From Eublepharis macularius (Eukaryota; Chordata; Lepidosauria; Squamata; Eublepharidae), in contig NC_072801.1 in assembly GCF_028583425.1 (NCBI RefSeq), forward strand, positions 19,426,001 through 19,490,000: a DNA stretch of 64,000 nucleotides. Reading direction: 5' to 3'. A program made the translations under genes and the position numbers. How positions within the stretch are numbered: the stretch's first letter is position 1; each line of letters starts with the position of its first letter. Of the stretch, positions 22,271 through 33,635 are shown one piece after another. The notes under the pieces are model-generated. The model worked only from the letters and a program-made list of their open reading frames with translations. It was not told where the DNA came from and searched no databases.

Positions 22271-25200
22271 TTAAGCTTCTTGGTGTCCAGCCCGATCCTG
22301 AAGCACAGAGCAGGAGGGATTGCAGTTTGGCCACAAGCAGCTGTCAATCAGGCGGAAGGAGCAGCTGCGGAGGGGCGGTTTGGAGGACTGGCCCACTTCC
22401 TGAAGGCTCCTCCCCCAGCACTGCAAGGCTCGTGGCAGAGGAACCCCTTTCACTTGAATTTCTGTCCAGTAACTGTGGAGAAAAAAGCACAAAGAGAGAG
22501 GATTGACTGACAGATCTGAGGACCAAACTGGACATCACGTTGGGGTCCCATGACTGAATTTCCTGACGTGATTGGCCTTCCTCCTCCCCTCACACCCAGT
22601 AAAAGTTAAGAGAAATTACACCAAGGATCCCCAACCCTTTTGAGCCTGTAGGGTGGGCTAGGATTGCCAACCTCCAGGTGGAGCCTGGAATTAGTCTCCA
22701 GACTAGAGAGATCAGTTCCCCTGGAGAAAATGCTGCTTTGGAGGGTGGACTCTATGGCATTATATCTCTGAGGTTCCTCTCCGCCCCAAACTCTGCCGTC
22801 CCCAGGCTCCACCCCCAAATATCCAGGAACTTCCCATCCCAAAGTTGGCACCCCTATTGTGGGTACAACCACAGAGCATTGTGTGATGGAAGCAATGCTA
22901 TACCGAAAGACGTCCTTCTGATAATGACAGAGATTTCCTTGGCCCCGGGGCGGGGAGGGAGGCTGGTACCCTCTCAGCTCTCACCTAAGCCACCCAGGAG
23001 CATCCCTCGAAGAAGTGCCAAGAAATAACACAAAGGGCCAAGCTACAAGTGACGAATGACACTTGAGCAGCAAGTGAACAGACTCACATGTATTCCTCTC
23101 TGTTTACTTGCACTCCACTTGCACTCCACTCAATTGAGTGGAGTACAAGTGAACAGGGAGGAATGCATGTGAGCCTGTTCACTTGCTGCTCAAGTGTCAT
23201 TCGTCACTTGTAGCTTGGCCCATAGTCAAATGATTCATGGGTATCTAATGTTCTAGGAACTGACACTTGGCAGCAGAAAGCTGGCTCATGAATTAGGGGT
23301 GGGGCTGTCCCTCAAGGTGGCAGAACATCTGCTTTGCATGAAGAAGGACCCAGGTCCAATTCTCGGAAATTCCCTATTGTTAAAACGATCAGGTGGTAGG
23401 TGATGTTGAGAAAGCCTCAACAGCCTTTGCCAAGAAGTGCAGGCAATTCTGACCCTGCTAGAGCAATGATCTGACTCGGTAGAAGGCAGCTGGGGGTGTG
23501 CGTTTATACTCACCTTTTCGTTACCAACGTATGAGCAAGACAGGAGGGCGCAAACACCGCACTGCAGGAAAGAGGAAAGCACGGCATTGCTGTCACCTGC
23601 TTTTACCCAACATATGATACAGCAGTTTTCAACAGAGCCAGGGCTACCCATTCAAAGAAAGCAAAACACCTCCTTGAGGAAGAAGAAGCCTGGGCCTTTT
23701 CCGTTTAGAGAAGAAGGGTTGCATCAGTGCTTAGTTCTCATGGCCCCTTCTTACATGCCCAGGATAATGCTGATCACCACCTTGGGGTCAGGTAGCCATT
23801 TTCACCAGGCCAGTTCAGCTAGGGATCTTGATGGTATTTTGCCATCTTCTGGGCGTGGAGCAAGGGTCACTGGATATGTGAGGGAGGTGGTTGTGATTTT
23901 CCTGCATCATGCAGGGGGTTGGACTAGATGACCATAGATGTCCCTTCCAGCCCTATGATTCTATGATTCTAAGAGCTAGCTAAGGGGGACATGGAAGAGT
24001 TTCATAAACTTATGAAAGAGGCAGTGGAAAAGGGCAGTGAGAACTTTTTCTTCTTCTCCCGTAATACTGAGGCACTCACAATGAAGTCAATGAGAGGTGG
24101 GGGTAGATTCAAGGAGGCAAGAAGCAGCACTTTTTCGCTAATGGAACTCACTGACACCAAGATGGTCAGATGGCTACTAGCTTAGACTGCTTTTCAAGGG
24201 GACTGCACAGGAGGGGCCTATCCAAGCTATGAGCCATGATGGTAGAATGGAGCCTCCATGTTTGGAGGCAGTATACCATTGAAGATTGGTTGCTAGGGAC
24301 CCACAACAGTCAAAAGACCTTCATTTTCATGTCCCCTTGTAGGCCTCTCATCTGGCCACTGTTTGAAATGGGATGCTGAACTAGATGGACTGCTGATCTG
24401 ACCTACCAAGGTTGCTCTGATGTCCTTAAAGTGGGCAGAAATCTTTCCTAATCCTCATTCTTCAACAGCCGGTTTCAGTGCTTGAACCCAGAAGGCCTTT
24501 CTCTGCAAACACTCTTGCCCCTCTCCAGTATTTAACTTTAGCATCAGGAGTACTTACGGGATGTCGTGCAAGGTGCTCTTCAGGTCCCTTCCAAGGTTCT
24601 GAATATAACTCCACTGATTTTCCAAGACGCTCGTGCTCCTGAGGCGGACGTTTTCCAATTTCAGTTGTTCCTCATCAAACAGCCACTGAACCACAAATAC
24701 TGGAGCTGCAAGGAGAATGAAGAAGGACCCCGGCTGGAGACAAAGGAATGATTCTATAGCATAGGCTGACCTCAAAGAAACAGCTCTTACTAGGGTTGCC
24801 AGGTTGTGACCCAGAGATGTCTTTTTACCTTTCGTTTTCTCACTGGAGTAGGAGATGTCTCCATGGGGCCTTCTTCCTGGTCTCTGTGTTAATGTCTCCC
24901 CCAAAGGGCAGAAGATTTTGCGGGGGGTGGGAATAAATGACAGGACTGAACAGAAATTGGGTGGGAGGGGCAGGGATAGCAACTGCTTCCCACTAAAGGA
25001 AGATTTCTCTGGATTGCAAACTGCTAGGCCTATGTTCTAGAGCCATCAGATCCCTTCTGGACCTTTCTGAAAGTGGAGTGAGTGCCACAACAAAATGGCT
25101 GCCATGCAAGGATGGGGCCAAATACAAAATGGCTGCCACCGGTGATTAACTGACTGGTTGCTTTGCAAAACAGGTGCTGTTGGGTTCTACATTCCCCCAA

Positions 25201-28200
25201 AAGGGAAGGGTTTGCTCCCTGTGAAATCAAAAGGAGAGGTTGCCAAGCTAGCAATATAAGGAAGACCTTAAGGTTGCCAGAGATATAGGGAAGGCCATGT
25301 CTGTGGTCAAGCTGAGGGCACATGGCTGTGATGCACCTGCCCAGAATGAGCCTGTCAATGTGATAGTCTACTGGTAGGGTGTGACCTGAATCATCCTTTA
25401 TTCCCCCCATGCTTTTAGATCTTAACCCGTAGAAGCAAGCAGGTGCCAGTGAACTGGTGGCAGGCAACCCCCTATACCAACGACTCTATGAGGGGTGAAC
25501 AATAGTCGCTTGGTTAAGGTTGCTCTGCTGTCTGCTTTGCCCTCATTTGATAGCACCGTAGGAACGAGGCCCTGTGATGCAGTGTGAAACCAGCCTTACT
25601 TTTCAAGGATGAATACAACTTATATCCCAGGAAGCATTGCCATTCCTCGCCTCGTTTGAACTGCTGCTTGCATTTTTCCGGAAGGATTCCACTCCACATT
25701 CTAGAGGGGGGAAAGGCAAGAAAACGTAACCATTGAGGCAATGTTGGGAATTTCTCACGTGGGAGCTCTGAAAGCTCCTGCTTTGCGTGGGCTGTTTTCC
25801 GGACAGTGTCTGGAGCTCCCATCTCAGAGGGGCACCAAAGCTGTTTGATGTGAAGTGGGAGCTTTGGTGACATTTGGACGTGACGCAGAACAGAAGCCCA
25901 ACTGACTGTTACACTCTGCCACAAAATATTCGGCAATGGAGTGTTCTGAACTTGCAGCAATGCCGTTTAATAAACACACTTGAGTTCCCCTCTCTTAAGG
26001 GTGTGGGAATTCCAGTGTCAGGTCAGCAAACAAAAGCATACCGGATCCCTTTCTTGAGAGCCTCCACCGGAGAGCAAGCGAAAGCATCTGAACAGCCAGG
26101 TGCTCTTGGCCGTTTGGTGTCTACCAGGAACCAGCCAGAATCAACAAGCCCCTGGACTTGAAGGGCTTCTGCTTCAAGCGCCTCTAAGAGGGCTGCCACC
26201 CGATCAATGTTCAACAGCACTCCTGTGGCACCAGCACTGAAAAGGAAAACGCACCATGGCAGGACCCATATATTCCACACTGAACCTTTGACTCCGCGAA
26301 AAAGCCGTATCGATCTACCAATGGATGTTTTTCTCATCTCCGATGTGATTCCTCCCCCATTTTATCCCCACACAGGGCTTTTTTTCTGGGAAAAGAGGGG
26401 GTGGAACTCAGTGGGTTTCCCTTGGAGAAGATGGTCTCATGGCTGGTGGCCCCGCCCCCTGATCTCCAGACAGAGGGGAGTTGAGATTGCCCACCACGCC
26501 GCTCCAGCGGCGCGGAGGGCAATCTCAACTCCCCTCTGCCTGGAGATCAGGGGGCGGGGCCACCAGCCATGTGACCATTTTCAAGAGGTGCCGGAACTCC
26601 ATTCCACTGCGTTCCAGCTGAAAAAAAGCCCTGTCCCCACACTAGAACCCTTTGAGGTAGGTGCAGCTTAGAGAGGCAGCAACATTCCGAGTTCTCAGAC
26701 TCTGCCACTGGAGAGCCTTTTGACTGGAGGTGTCAGAGGTTGAAACTGGGCCCTAACAACAACAACAACATTCGATTTATATACCACCCTTCAGGATGAC
26801 TTAACACCCACTCAGAGCAGTTTACAAAGTATGTTGTTATTATCCCCACAACAACAATCACCCTGTGAGGTGGGTGGGGCTGAGAGAGCTAGAAGCTGTG
26901 ACTCACCCAAGGTCACCCAGCTGGCTTCAAGTGGAGGAGTGGAGAATCGAACCTGGTTCTCCAGATTAGAGTCCTGCACTCTTAACCACTACACCCTACT
27001 GCATACAAAGCTGATGCTCCGCCATTGAACAAAAACTCTGCCATTCGGGAGGTGGAAGCGTACCCCCAATTTAAATAGATTTCGCTCTTCCATTCACAGA
27101 AACTTCTGGCTTACCTTGACCCAGCAAGCAACAGCACCTTTGCTTGTTTCATTCCTTTGGGGACGAGGTCCTTTATTACTTCCTGGATAATCAAAGAGCC
27201 CATGAAAGCATAAGGCACTAGAAGAAAGAGGGCAAGTTTGACAATGACCTGAGATGAAAAGGGGCAAGAAGGAAACTGGAAAACAATGTATACCTTGTCG
27301 TGATTTGGGCAGAGTTCCGATCCAAATATCACTGGAGCAATAAGGCACAAACCTAAAAAGAAGCAGCAACATCATGCCATTAAAGCAATTCAGCATTATA
27401 ATCAGCAATGCAGTGAGTAAAAAAAAATGCCATGACATTTTTGAGTTGCTTTCAATGGCCTCCCAACACCTCTGCTATTAACATTTTTAAAAAATATATA
27501 TCCTGCTTTTTTGCACCACTAGTCCACACTATATACAATATAAAAAACTATGAAGAGGATAACCTAGAACAAAATAACCAGCCAGGTCAAGAAGAAAAAA
27601 CAACAACTATCACCCTGAGCAAATCTCAAGGCCCAGATCAGGAGAAACCCCAGAATATCCAGTCAAACAAGAAACCTAAAAAGTATTAACACCCAGTGCC
27701 TACTGGAAAGAACTGTGTTGGAAATTGCACAGCCCCAGGGCCACCAGCAAGGAAGCTCTGCCCCATGTAGCCATCCACTGGACTTCTGATAGCGGAAGCA
27801 TATGGAGCAGAAGATCTCTGTATGCAGGTAGAAGAAAAAGATACGTCTTTTAACAGGACTTTTTTTTTTCTGGGAAGAGGTGGTGGAACTCAGTGGGTTG
27901 CCCTCGGAGAAAATGGTCACATGGCTGGTGGCCCCGCCCCCTGATCTCCAGACAGAGGGGAGTTTAGATTGCCCTACGTGCCGCTCAGTGGTGCGGAGGG
28001 CAATCTCAACTCCCCTCTGTCTGGAGATCAGGGGGCGGGGCCACCAGCCATGTGACCATTTTCAAGAGGTTCCAGAACTCTGTTCCACCGCGTTCCAGCT
28101 GAAAAAAAGCCCTGGTCTTTAACGTCCCCTGCCTTTGGTCCCTGACAATTGAGGAATAGAAGAAACGTCTTACACTGCATTTGCACTCCACCAGTAAGGA

Positions 28201-31200
28201 TTCTCTTCCACGTGAGCTGACAAAATGCCTGTTCCTAGGATAGCAAGCAGAGAAATAAGACAGCAATGGAGTACAGTCCAACAGCTAAATTCCAGCTTTC
28301 TCTCTCAACCCTCAGTACCTTTTCTTGTTTGAGGCCATTCCGATGAACTTGTCAAGCGACGAGTATTTTTGTGTCTGCCGTCACAAGTTTCTGTGTTGTA
28401 ACAGCACCAACCACCTGACAAAGGATGAAAAAGATGGTCAGGAATCGTTGCATACAACTGCCTCAACACACTCTTGAGGTTACATTTCAGAGGGGGGATC
28501 TGTTTCTCTCCTTGGATTCCTAATTTTTTTAATTAAAAAAACCTTGGGCCAAGCAGAACTTTGGTGCCAAAAAAAAGAGGCCAAGGAGCATTTACTGGGA
28601 AATGGGTGCATTTTGTTCATTAATTCACGGGTCACCGCCTGAAAACAAACCATGGACTTTTGCACGTGTGTTTTAATAAGAGCTGCCTTTCCATATGCAT
28701 ACCAATTCTGCAATCCTTTTGAGTCCAAAAATGCCTTTGGGATGCTTTTCCAAAGAATAAACAATTGGTCTGTGCAATGGAGGCAAGCAGCACCATCATC
28801 TTAATTCAACATCCTTAAAAAAGCTAACTAGTACTTAAGTAATAATATCATTGATTTTTCATCAAGAAATTTCTTGATGTAGAAAAGACTGCTACGGATA
28901 TGGGTCAGTGGGACTCTGAGGACGAGACCCCACAAGATTCCAAGCTGGCTTTGGGCCTGATCTGAGGAACTGACCTCTGCAGGATACACAGTGGAAGAGA
29001 AACCTACCCGATGGGTCATTCAATTAAATGTATACGAGCTTGCAGCTAGGAGCTGGGTCTAGGCACTCAGAGCCAAGCTACAAGTGATGCCTGACACAGG
29101 TTGGACACTTGTCAGCTTCCCTCAAATGTTGATGGGAAATGTAGGCGTTCTGGTTTTACAGCTTGGCTCTCCATTACAGCTGCAAGACCAGGACGCCTAC
29201 ATTTCCCATCAAAACTTGAGGGAAGCTGACAAGTGTCCAACCTGTGTCAGGCACCACTTGTAGCTTGGCTCTCACTTCTTCGCTTGCTCCTGCCTGTTTG
29301 CACTGGGAGCTGTCCCAGGTTCTGCCCCACCCCACCCAGCCGAGCCACAGCTACCTGGAACATGAATACCTGCTGCGATCATGACACAGGTTGGCCTGCT
29401 GCAGGGCTTGTGGGATAGGATAAGGACTAAAATGCTGGGTGTAGATATGGGAAATCCAGACTGAAATGCCCCGCTAGGCGGGAAGTTCCTTAAATTACTT
29501 TGGACAAATCTCTGTCCCTGCAGCTGAATGTACCTTGCAGGATTGTTGTGATGCTAAAATGATGTCCTGAACTCCAGGAAACTATGTATACCCCCCTCCC
29601 CCAGCCTCTCCATATAAGTACTGGTGAGGCAGCTTCTAACCATAAGAATTCTTTTTAAAACACAGAAATAAAGCAATTAAACAAGATACAAACAATAACG
29701 AATAGGATAAAATGCATATGTAGATAAAAACAGCAGCAAAACTGGGGTGGGGGCGGAAAGTGCTCAGCGAGTGGACTAAGGGTTACGCCATCTTAACCCA
29801 GACTTACGCCAGCATAACCCCCCTATGATGTGTCCAGCTGTGGTGCTACCCTGTTGATGCCCGGCCACAGCAGCTGGGCACAGATGCGAGTGCGACACAA
29901 GCCCCTGCACTGGCAGCCAGGGGGGTGGTCCAGGAGGTGGGGCTCGAGTTAGTCATCTCCCTAAGCCATCCTGGTCCTGGGAACACCCCCTGCAGCAGCA
30001 GAAAGTTACGCTGCAAAAAACGGTGGTATAGGCCACAGGCACCCATTTTACGGGAAAAACTCACTTGCTCCCCCAATGTTTTGCCTCACCCAAGTGGCTC
30101 AGCAGATCACAGGAGTGAGCACAGCGCTCTCAGTGGCAGCCGCACCACAGCTTCCCAGGCTCGGGCGCCAGCCTGGCTTGCTCAAAAAGGCCCTTAGAGA
30201 GTGATCGAGTGGCACCAGTGTTGTGCTGACATGCGGGCACATGTGCCGGGTTAGCCCTTTAAATTAGGATGCCCATAAATCATGAGATTAAAAACAAGAC
30301 AATATGATCAAACCAGTAATGAAAGTTCACCGGGGGCAAGGGCGATCTGAAAAGCCTTGAAGAATAAAAGTATCTTTGCTCGGCATCTGAAAGCCTGTAT
30401 GTTTGGTGCTAGAGGAATTTCTGCTGGTAGGGCATTCTGGAATTTGGGTGCCTCTACAAAAAAGGCCCTGTTTGGGTCACTTACCTCCACAATCTCACAG
30501 AGCAGGTTCTCTGGAGAAAATGTTAACTGCTGGGCAGGCTTGTACGTGATCAAAGTGAGAAACAAAATTGACAGCTTTGGCTTATTTCTGATGAGAGGCA
30601 ATTTTTCCTCTTACCTACCTTCTAAGAAGATAATCCACCTCTTGCTGTTTCTCTGCTCCCTTATGTAATATCTGCAATGAAAGAGAAGAGAGTATTAAAT
30701 ATTACATTTCTTTCCTTCTAATACTAATTCATACTTCTTTAAGAAGGGGCTCACAAGGGCTTGTGCGGGAGGGCAAATCTCATGCATGCTCTTCCCTTCC
30801 CTTCCCTACCTTATCTTCACCGCCTGCCGCACATTGCTTTAATGCAACTCCAGATGCTGGTCAAATCCCACCCACCCCACAGTCTGTGCATGCCCAGACA
30901 TCTCAATATTTTTGAGAATTGCCTCCTAATTTTATTTTATTTTTTGCAACAACTTGGATTTCCCCCCCTGTCCAGGTAGAGGTTTTCCCAAGTTTGCAGA
31001 ACCCAAATTGTAATTGTGGCTGGCCCATTGTGTAGCTTTTTAAAAAATTGGCACATGCACCAGCCCTTGTCTATGAGATATAAGGATATGCTGAAAGGCA
31101 TCTTACCCGGCTGTTGTCCCATCGTTGCAGGTGACCTTGGTGTTCTTCAGAAAGGTAAGCTTCATGTCATTGGAGGGCTTCGAGTTGACCGAAGCATTCC

Positions 31201-31414
31201 TCGCTAGCGGCCCTGCATTTTCCCCACTAGGAGGCACTATCTGGTGTGTGACTTCCTCTGCAGCAGCAGGCTGCACAATGGGTGGATGACTACCCTTTTG
31301 ATTCCGAGCAGGAGTCTTGATGTTAAGTTTGGGGTTGCGTTTGCTTTGAGATGAAGCTTGCCCTAGTAACAGCAGGGCCAGTAGCAGCCCCTTGAAAATC
31401 TGTAGCGCCGTCAT
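22271..31414 (-). CDS. NOTUM2: NOTUM2: NOTUM-family palmitoleoyl-protein carboxylesterase paralogue, 11 coding exons, complete
   Basis: Coding exons in transcript order: 31414-31107, 30671-30619, 28414-28319, 28234-28174, 27352-27294, 27217-27115, 26236-26042, 25700-25600, 24705-24558, 23561-23514, 22472-22271. All joins use AG/GT sites with matching phase and total 1374 nt, giving 457 residues (human NOTUM has 496). The order of landmarks is: signal peptide 1-22, a basic low-complexity pro-region to about 90, then the alpha/beta hydrolase fold. Visible motifs are [16 protein letters not shown] (oxyanion Trp about 123), [41 protein letters not shown] (nucleophile Ser227), DSGWF, QWLFDE (Asp336), CLAH (His385) and the Cys-rich tail CNPSC. 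Spacings between the triad residues match human within one residue. NOTUM removes palmitoleate from Wnt outside the cell; the same activity here is inferred. I call it the paralogue rather than NOTUM because of its divergence and its place between COQ7 and ITPRIPL2. Confidence 0.9.
22660..22854. repeat. Interspersed element with ends aggattgccaacctcc / ttggcacccct
   Basis: The ends form a short inverted repeat and the interior (ctggagaaaatg, ctctatggcattat, aggctccaccccc) resembles a common squamate interspersed repeat. Its family assignment is uncertain. It lies in the last NOTUM2 intron. Confidence 0.5.
23035..23221. mobile_element. 187-bp near-perfect palindrome (foldback MITE)
   Basis: Both arms read gggccaagctacaagtgacg inwards to a centre at ctcaattgag, with only a few mismatches. 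It lies in the NOTUM2 intron before the last coding exon. No clear target duplication is seen. Confidence 0.6.
23290..23505 (+). mobile_element. tRNA-related SINE (second family), sense orientation
   Basis: The head is caaggtggcagaacatctgc and the B-box-like ccaggtccaattctcg, with the tail tgatctgactcggtagaagg. It ends immediately before the small NOTUM2 exon carrying the catalytic His. Confidence 0.6.
23830..23972 (+). mobile_element. CR1 LINE 3' end
   Basis: It ends gactagatgaccatagatgt, cccttccagccc and then the hallmark tandem octamer-like tail (atgattctatgattct). It lies in a NOTUM2 intron. Confidence 0.7.
23985..24425 (+). mobile_element. CR1/L3-type LINE 3' relic
   Basis: It contains gggacatggaagagtttca, atgagccatgatggtagaat and the end gctgaactagatggactgc. 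It follows directly after the CR1 tail at 23972. Confidence 0.5.
26373..26633 (+). mobile_element. hAT-type foldback MITE, copy E, in a NOTUM2 intron
   Basis: Complete element with perfect target duplication tccccaca. It sits about 140 bp upstream of the NOTUM2 exon carrying GSSAGATG, between that exon and the preceding one. Confidence 0.85.
26751..27005 (-). mobile_element. Sauria-type tRNA SINE, inverted
   Basis: The reverse complement has the tRNA-like boxes, the gctggcttcaagtgg-complement body and an AAC-rich end on the plus strand at 26756. It lies in a NOTUM2 intron beside MITE copy E. Confidence 0.75.
27854..28114 (+). mobile_element. hAT-type foldback MITE, copy F, in a NOTUM2 intron
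   Basis: Complete element with near-perfect target duplication (tcttttaa / gtctttaa). It begins about 500 bp above the [10 protein letters not shown] exon and ends about 60 bp below the YWWSANAV exon. Confidence 0.8.
29069..29272. mobile_element. Foldback MITE sharing the ends of the 23035 palindrome
   Basis: The terminal repeats (agagccaagctacaagtg) match those of the 187-bp palindrome, but the interior differs (gacaagtgtccaacctg and its inverse). It lies in a NOTUM2 intron. Confidence 0.6.
30240..30560 (-). mobile_element. CR1/L3-type LINE relic, inverted
   Basis: The reverse complement contains the common gaggcacccaaattccagaa and cagaaatggccc-type block of this repeat. It ends just before the NOTUM2 exon at 30619. 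Confidence 0.4.
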
Positions 31415-31421
31415 CCGTGAG
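31415..31421 (-). other. 5' UTR segment of NOTUM2 exon that carries the start codon
   Basis: Seven bases (CTCACGG in the sense direction) separate a good acceptor (tctagcttttcag, at 31422 and above) from the ATG. The transcript therefore probably begins in a further upstream non-coding exon. The Met at 31414 is chosen because it opens a clean signal peptide ([19 protein letters not shown]). Confidence 0.55.
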
Positions 31422-31767
31422 CTGAAAAGCTAGAAGAATGAACCAGACATCTGACAGGGAGGAGAGAATTACAGTACTGGGGGTTTATTTAGGAAGAGGG
31501 AGATAGTTTAGGAAGAGCCTAACACTCCACAGAGCAGTTGGTTCATTCATTTATTAAAATATCTACACCCCATCTTTCCTTTTGGCTCAACTTCAACATC
31601 TTCCTCCAGTTTAAGGAGTCTTCCGCCAATTTCAGGGGATCTTCCATTGCAGGAAGAACCACTGAAGCTGGGAGGAGGACAGGATGGCTGGATCCACCGC
31701 AATGATTTAAGCTTGCAGAAACGTAGAAACATGCATGAGAGCATCAGACTGACACATTACCCATTAT

Positions 31768-32064
31768 CATGGCGTTTTTCTGGGAAAAGAGGTGGTGGAA
31801 CTCAGTGGGTGGCCAGCACAGCGGGCAGCTCTTGGCTGGAGGTGGTGCCCCTGGTACCACATGTGCATGCGCAAAGTGCACGCATACTTTTTAAAAGTTT
31901 AAATCACCCTTGGTGAAAATGGTCACACGGCTGGTGGCCCCGCCCCCTGATCTCCAGACAGAGGGGAGTTTAGATTGCCAGGGGGCGGGGCCACCAGCCA
32001 TGTGACCATTTTCAAGAGGTTCCGGAACTCCGTTCCACAGCGTTCCAGCTGAAAAAAAGCCCTG
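31768..32064 (+). mobile_element. hAT-type foldback MITE, copy G (third internal variant)
   Basis: Perfect target duplication cccattat. The left half carries a different internal segment (gcagctcttggctggaggtg), while the central palindrome is shortened. Confidence 0.8.
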
Positions 32065-32109
32065 CCCATTATGAGATCGCTGGGCTCTTGTTGCGAGATT
32101 CTTCTAAGT

Positions 32110-32330
32110 CGTTTTTATTTATTTCTATTTTAGATATTTATACGCCACTTTCCTTCCCCAAGGGACCCTGCAGTGGCTGACAACATTGTTCCCCCCTCTC
32201 CATTTTATCTTCACAACTACCACCCTGGGAGGCAGCTTTGTCTGAGACAGACTGGCCCAAGGTTACCCAGCAAGCTTCCATGGCAGAGCAGGGGTTCCAA
32301 TCCGGATCTTCCACTGTCCAATAAAATATT
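32110..32330 (-). mobile_element. Older tRNA-derived SINE, inverted
   Basis: Marks are atttatacgccactttcctt, tggcccaaggttacccagca and ggggttccaatccggatc. Confidence 0.55.
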
Positions 32331-32565
32331 GCATGCAAATTATTTGTCCCCTCTTGGGACAAGCAAAAACATTGATGGAAGAATGGCTCGCTGCAGACAT
32401 TTTCAAAACATCTGTGCAAACTGCTTGATAGGAGTTACTCAAGTGGGGGCTTGCAACAATCCATGGGGGATGGGAAATTGGGCCCCAGAGGCATCACTGA
32501 ACCCAGATTTCTCTTGTGACCGTTTTGGTGGCAAAAAGGCACATGCACACCCATCACTGCCAAAA

Positions 32566-32593
32566 AATTAGGGAATTCGGGAATTCCCTAATT
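32566..32593. repeat. Short palindrome
   Basis: The arms AATTAGGGAATT and AATTCCCTAATT flank CGGG, and two further aattaggg units follow within 25 bp. No function is evident. Confidence 0.5.
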
Positions 32594-32764
32594 AGGGAAT
32601 ACAATTAGGGAATTGGGCTGTGTATTCTCTGAGGCGGATTCTCTCTGTGCGGATCCTTCTGTGTCTTTGCTCCCACAGTGACCTTGCTCAGTGTCTCTCC
32701 AAGGACCCCCAGGATTGTCTCATTCGTTTTCCTTCTGGGTGTTCCTCCCTTCACTTTTTTATAA

Positions 32765-33027
32765 CAATAAAGCAAAAAAACAATAACATTCAATTTATAT
32801 GCCACCCTTCAGGACAACTTAATGCCCACTCAGAGCAGTTTACAAAGTATGTCATTATTATCCCCACAAAAAAACACCCTGTGAGGTGGGTGGGGCTGAG
32901 AGAGCTCTGAGAAAGCTGTGACTTGCCCAAGGTCACCCAGCTGGCTTCAAGTGGAGGAGCCAGGAATCAAACCCGGCTCCCCAGATTAGAGTTCCACACT
33001 CTTAACCACTACACCAAACTGGCTCTC
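32765..33027 (-). mobile_element. Sauria-type tRNA SINE, inverted
   Basis: It closely resembles the copy at 26751 (ccacccttcaggac, tcacccagctggcttcaagt, cactcttaaccactacacca). It lies between COQ7 and NOTUM2. Confidence 0.75.
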
Positions 33028-33584
33028 TTTATACTACCTTAGCATAATTTTAACATTTTGGGTGCCATAAAAATAAAGTAAAACATAATGTTGAAAATAC
33101 ATACATTAATTGGGAAAATTTGACGCAGGGACACAGAAAATGGTGTGGGAATGAAGGCTTGAGAACAGTTCCACTGGCACAAAGGAGAAACGTTACTGGG
33201 CTGTTTTCCCCCCACATCGAAACAGTGGTGCTGCAGAATTCAGTAGCTGTCCAGTGTGCAGCTCTGGCCAAGTCTGCTATGGAAGTTCACCGGGTGACCT
33301 TTGGACAGTCATTCTAGCAGTCTAGCCTACTTCACAGGGTTGTTGTTGTGAGGATAAAACCGAGAATGATGTTACAAGCTACTCCTCCATCAGGGAGAAA
33401 AGTGGGGTACAAATAAATAAATGCCACCGAGAAATAATTCAGCACTGTAAGCCCCTGCTAAATATTTAAGAGGACATATTGAGCAAAACTTTAGGTTAGC
33501 TCACTGCAAATGCAGCGTTGTTTTTCCCCCTACAGCCCGGCTGCATAGAATGCACACTAAGGAATTAAAGAAAACAGCTTTTAC

Positions 33585-33635
33585 CTTGAGTAAGGGTGGA
33601 AGAGGCATCAACCGAGCAGGACCAAGAAGCATCAC
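33585..33635 (-). other. Candidate non-coding first or internal 5' exon of NOTUM2
   Basis: A 51-nt segment is bounded by a pyrimidine-rich acceptor (ttctctttggtag) and a donor (CTCAAG|gtaaaa). It lies about 2.2 kb upstream of the NOTUM2 start exon, which needs an upstream partner. No coding conservation is visible, so this is a guess from splice signals only. Confidence 0.25.

Noticed and set aside
22618-22655. A possible NOTUM2 extra exon near the phrase ccccaacccttttgagcc
   Set aside because: The phrase matches an interspersed repeat also seen near 47370. NOTUM2 coding is already complete without it.
27854-28114. Open frames through the MITE copies that encode a recurring peptide (such as [15 protein letters not shown])
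   Set aside because: The peptide recurs because the repeat recurs, on both strands. It is not a gene family.
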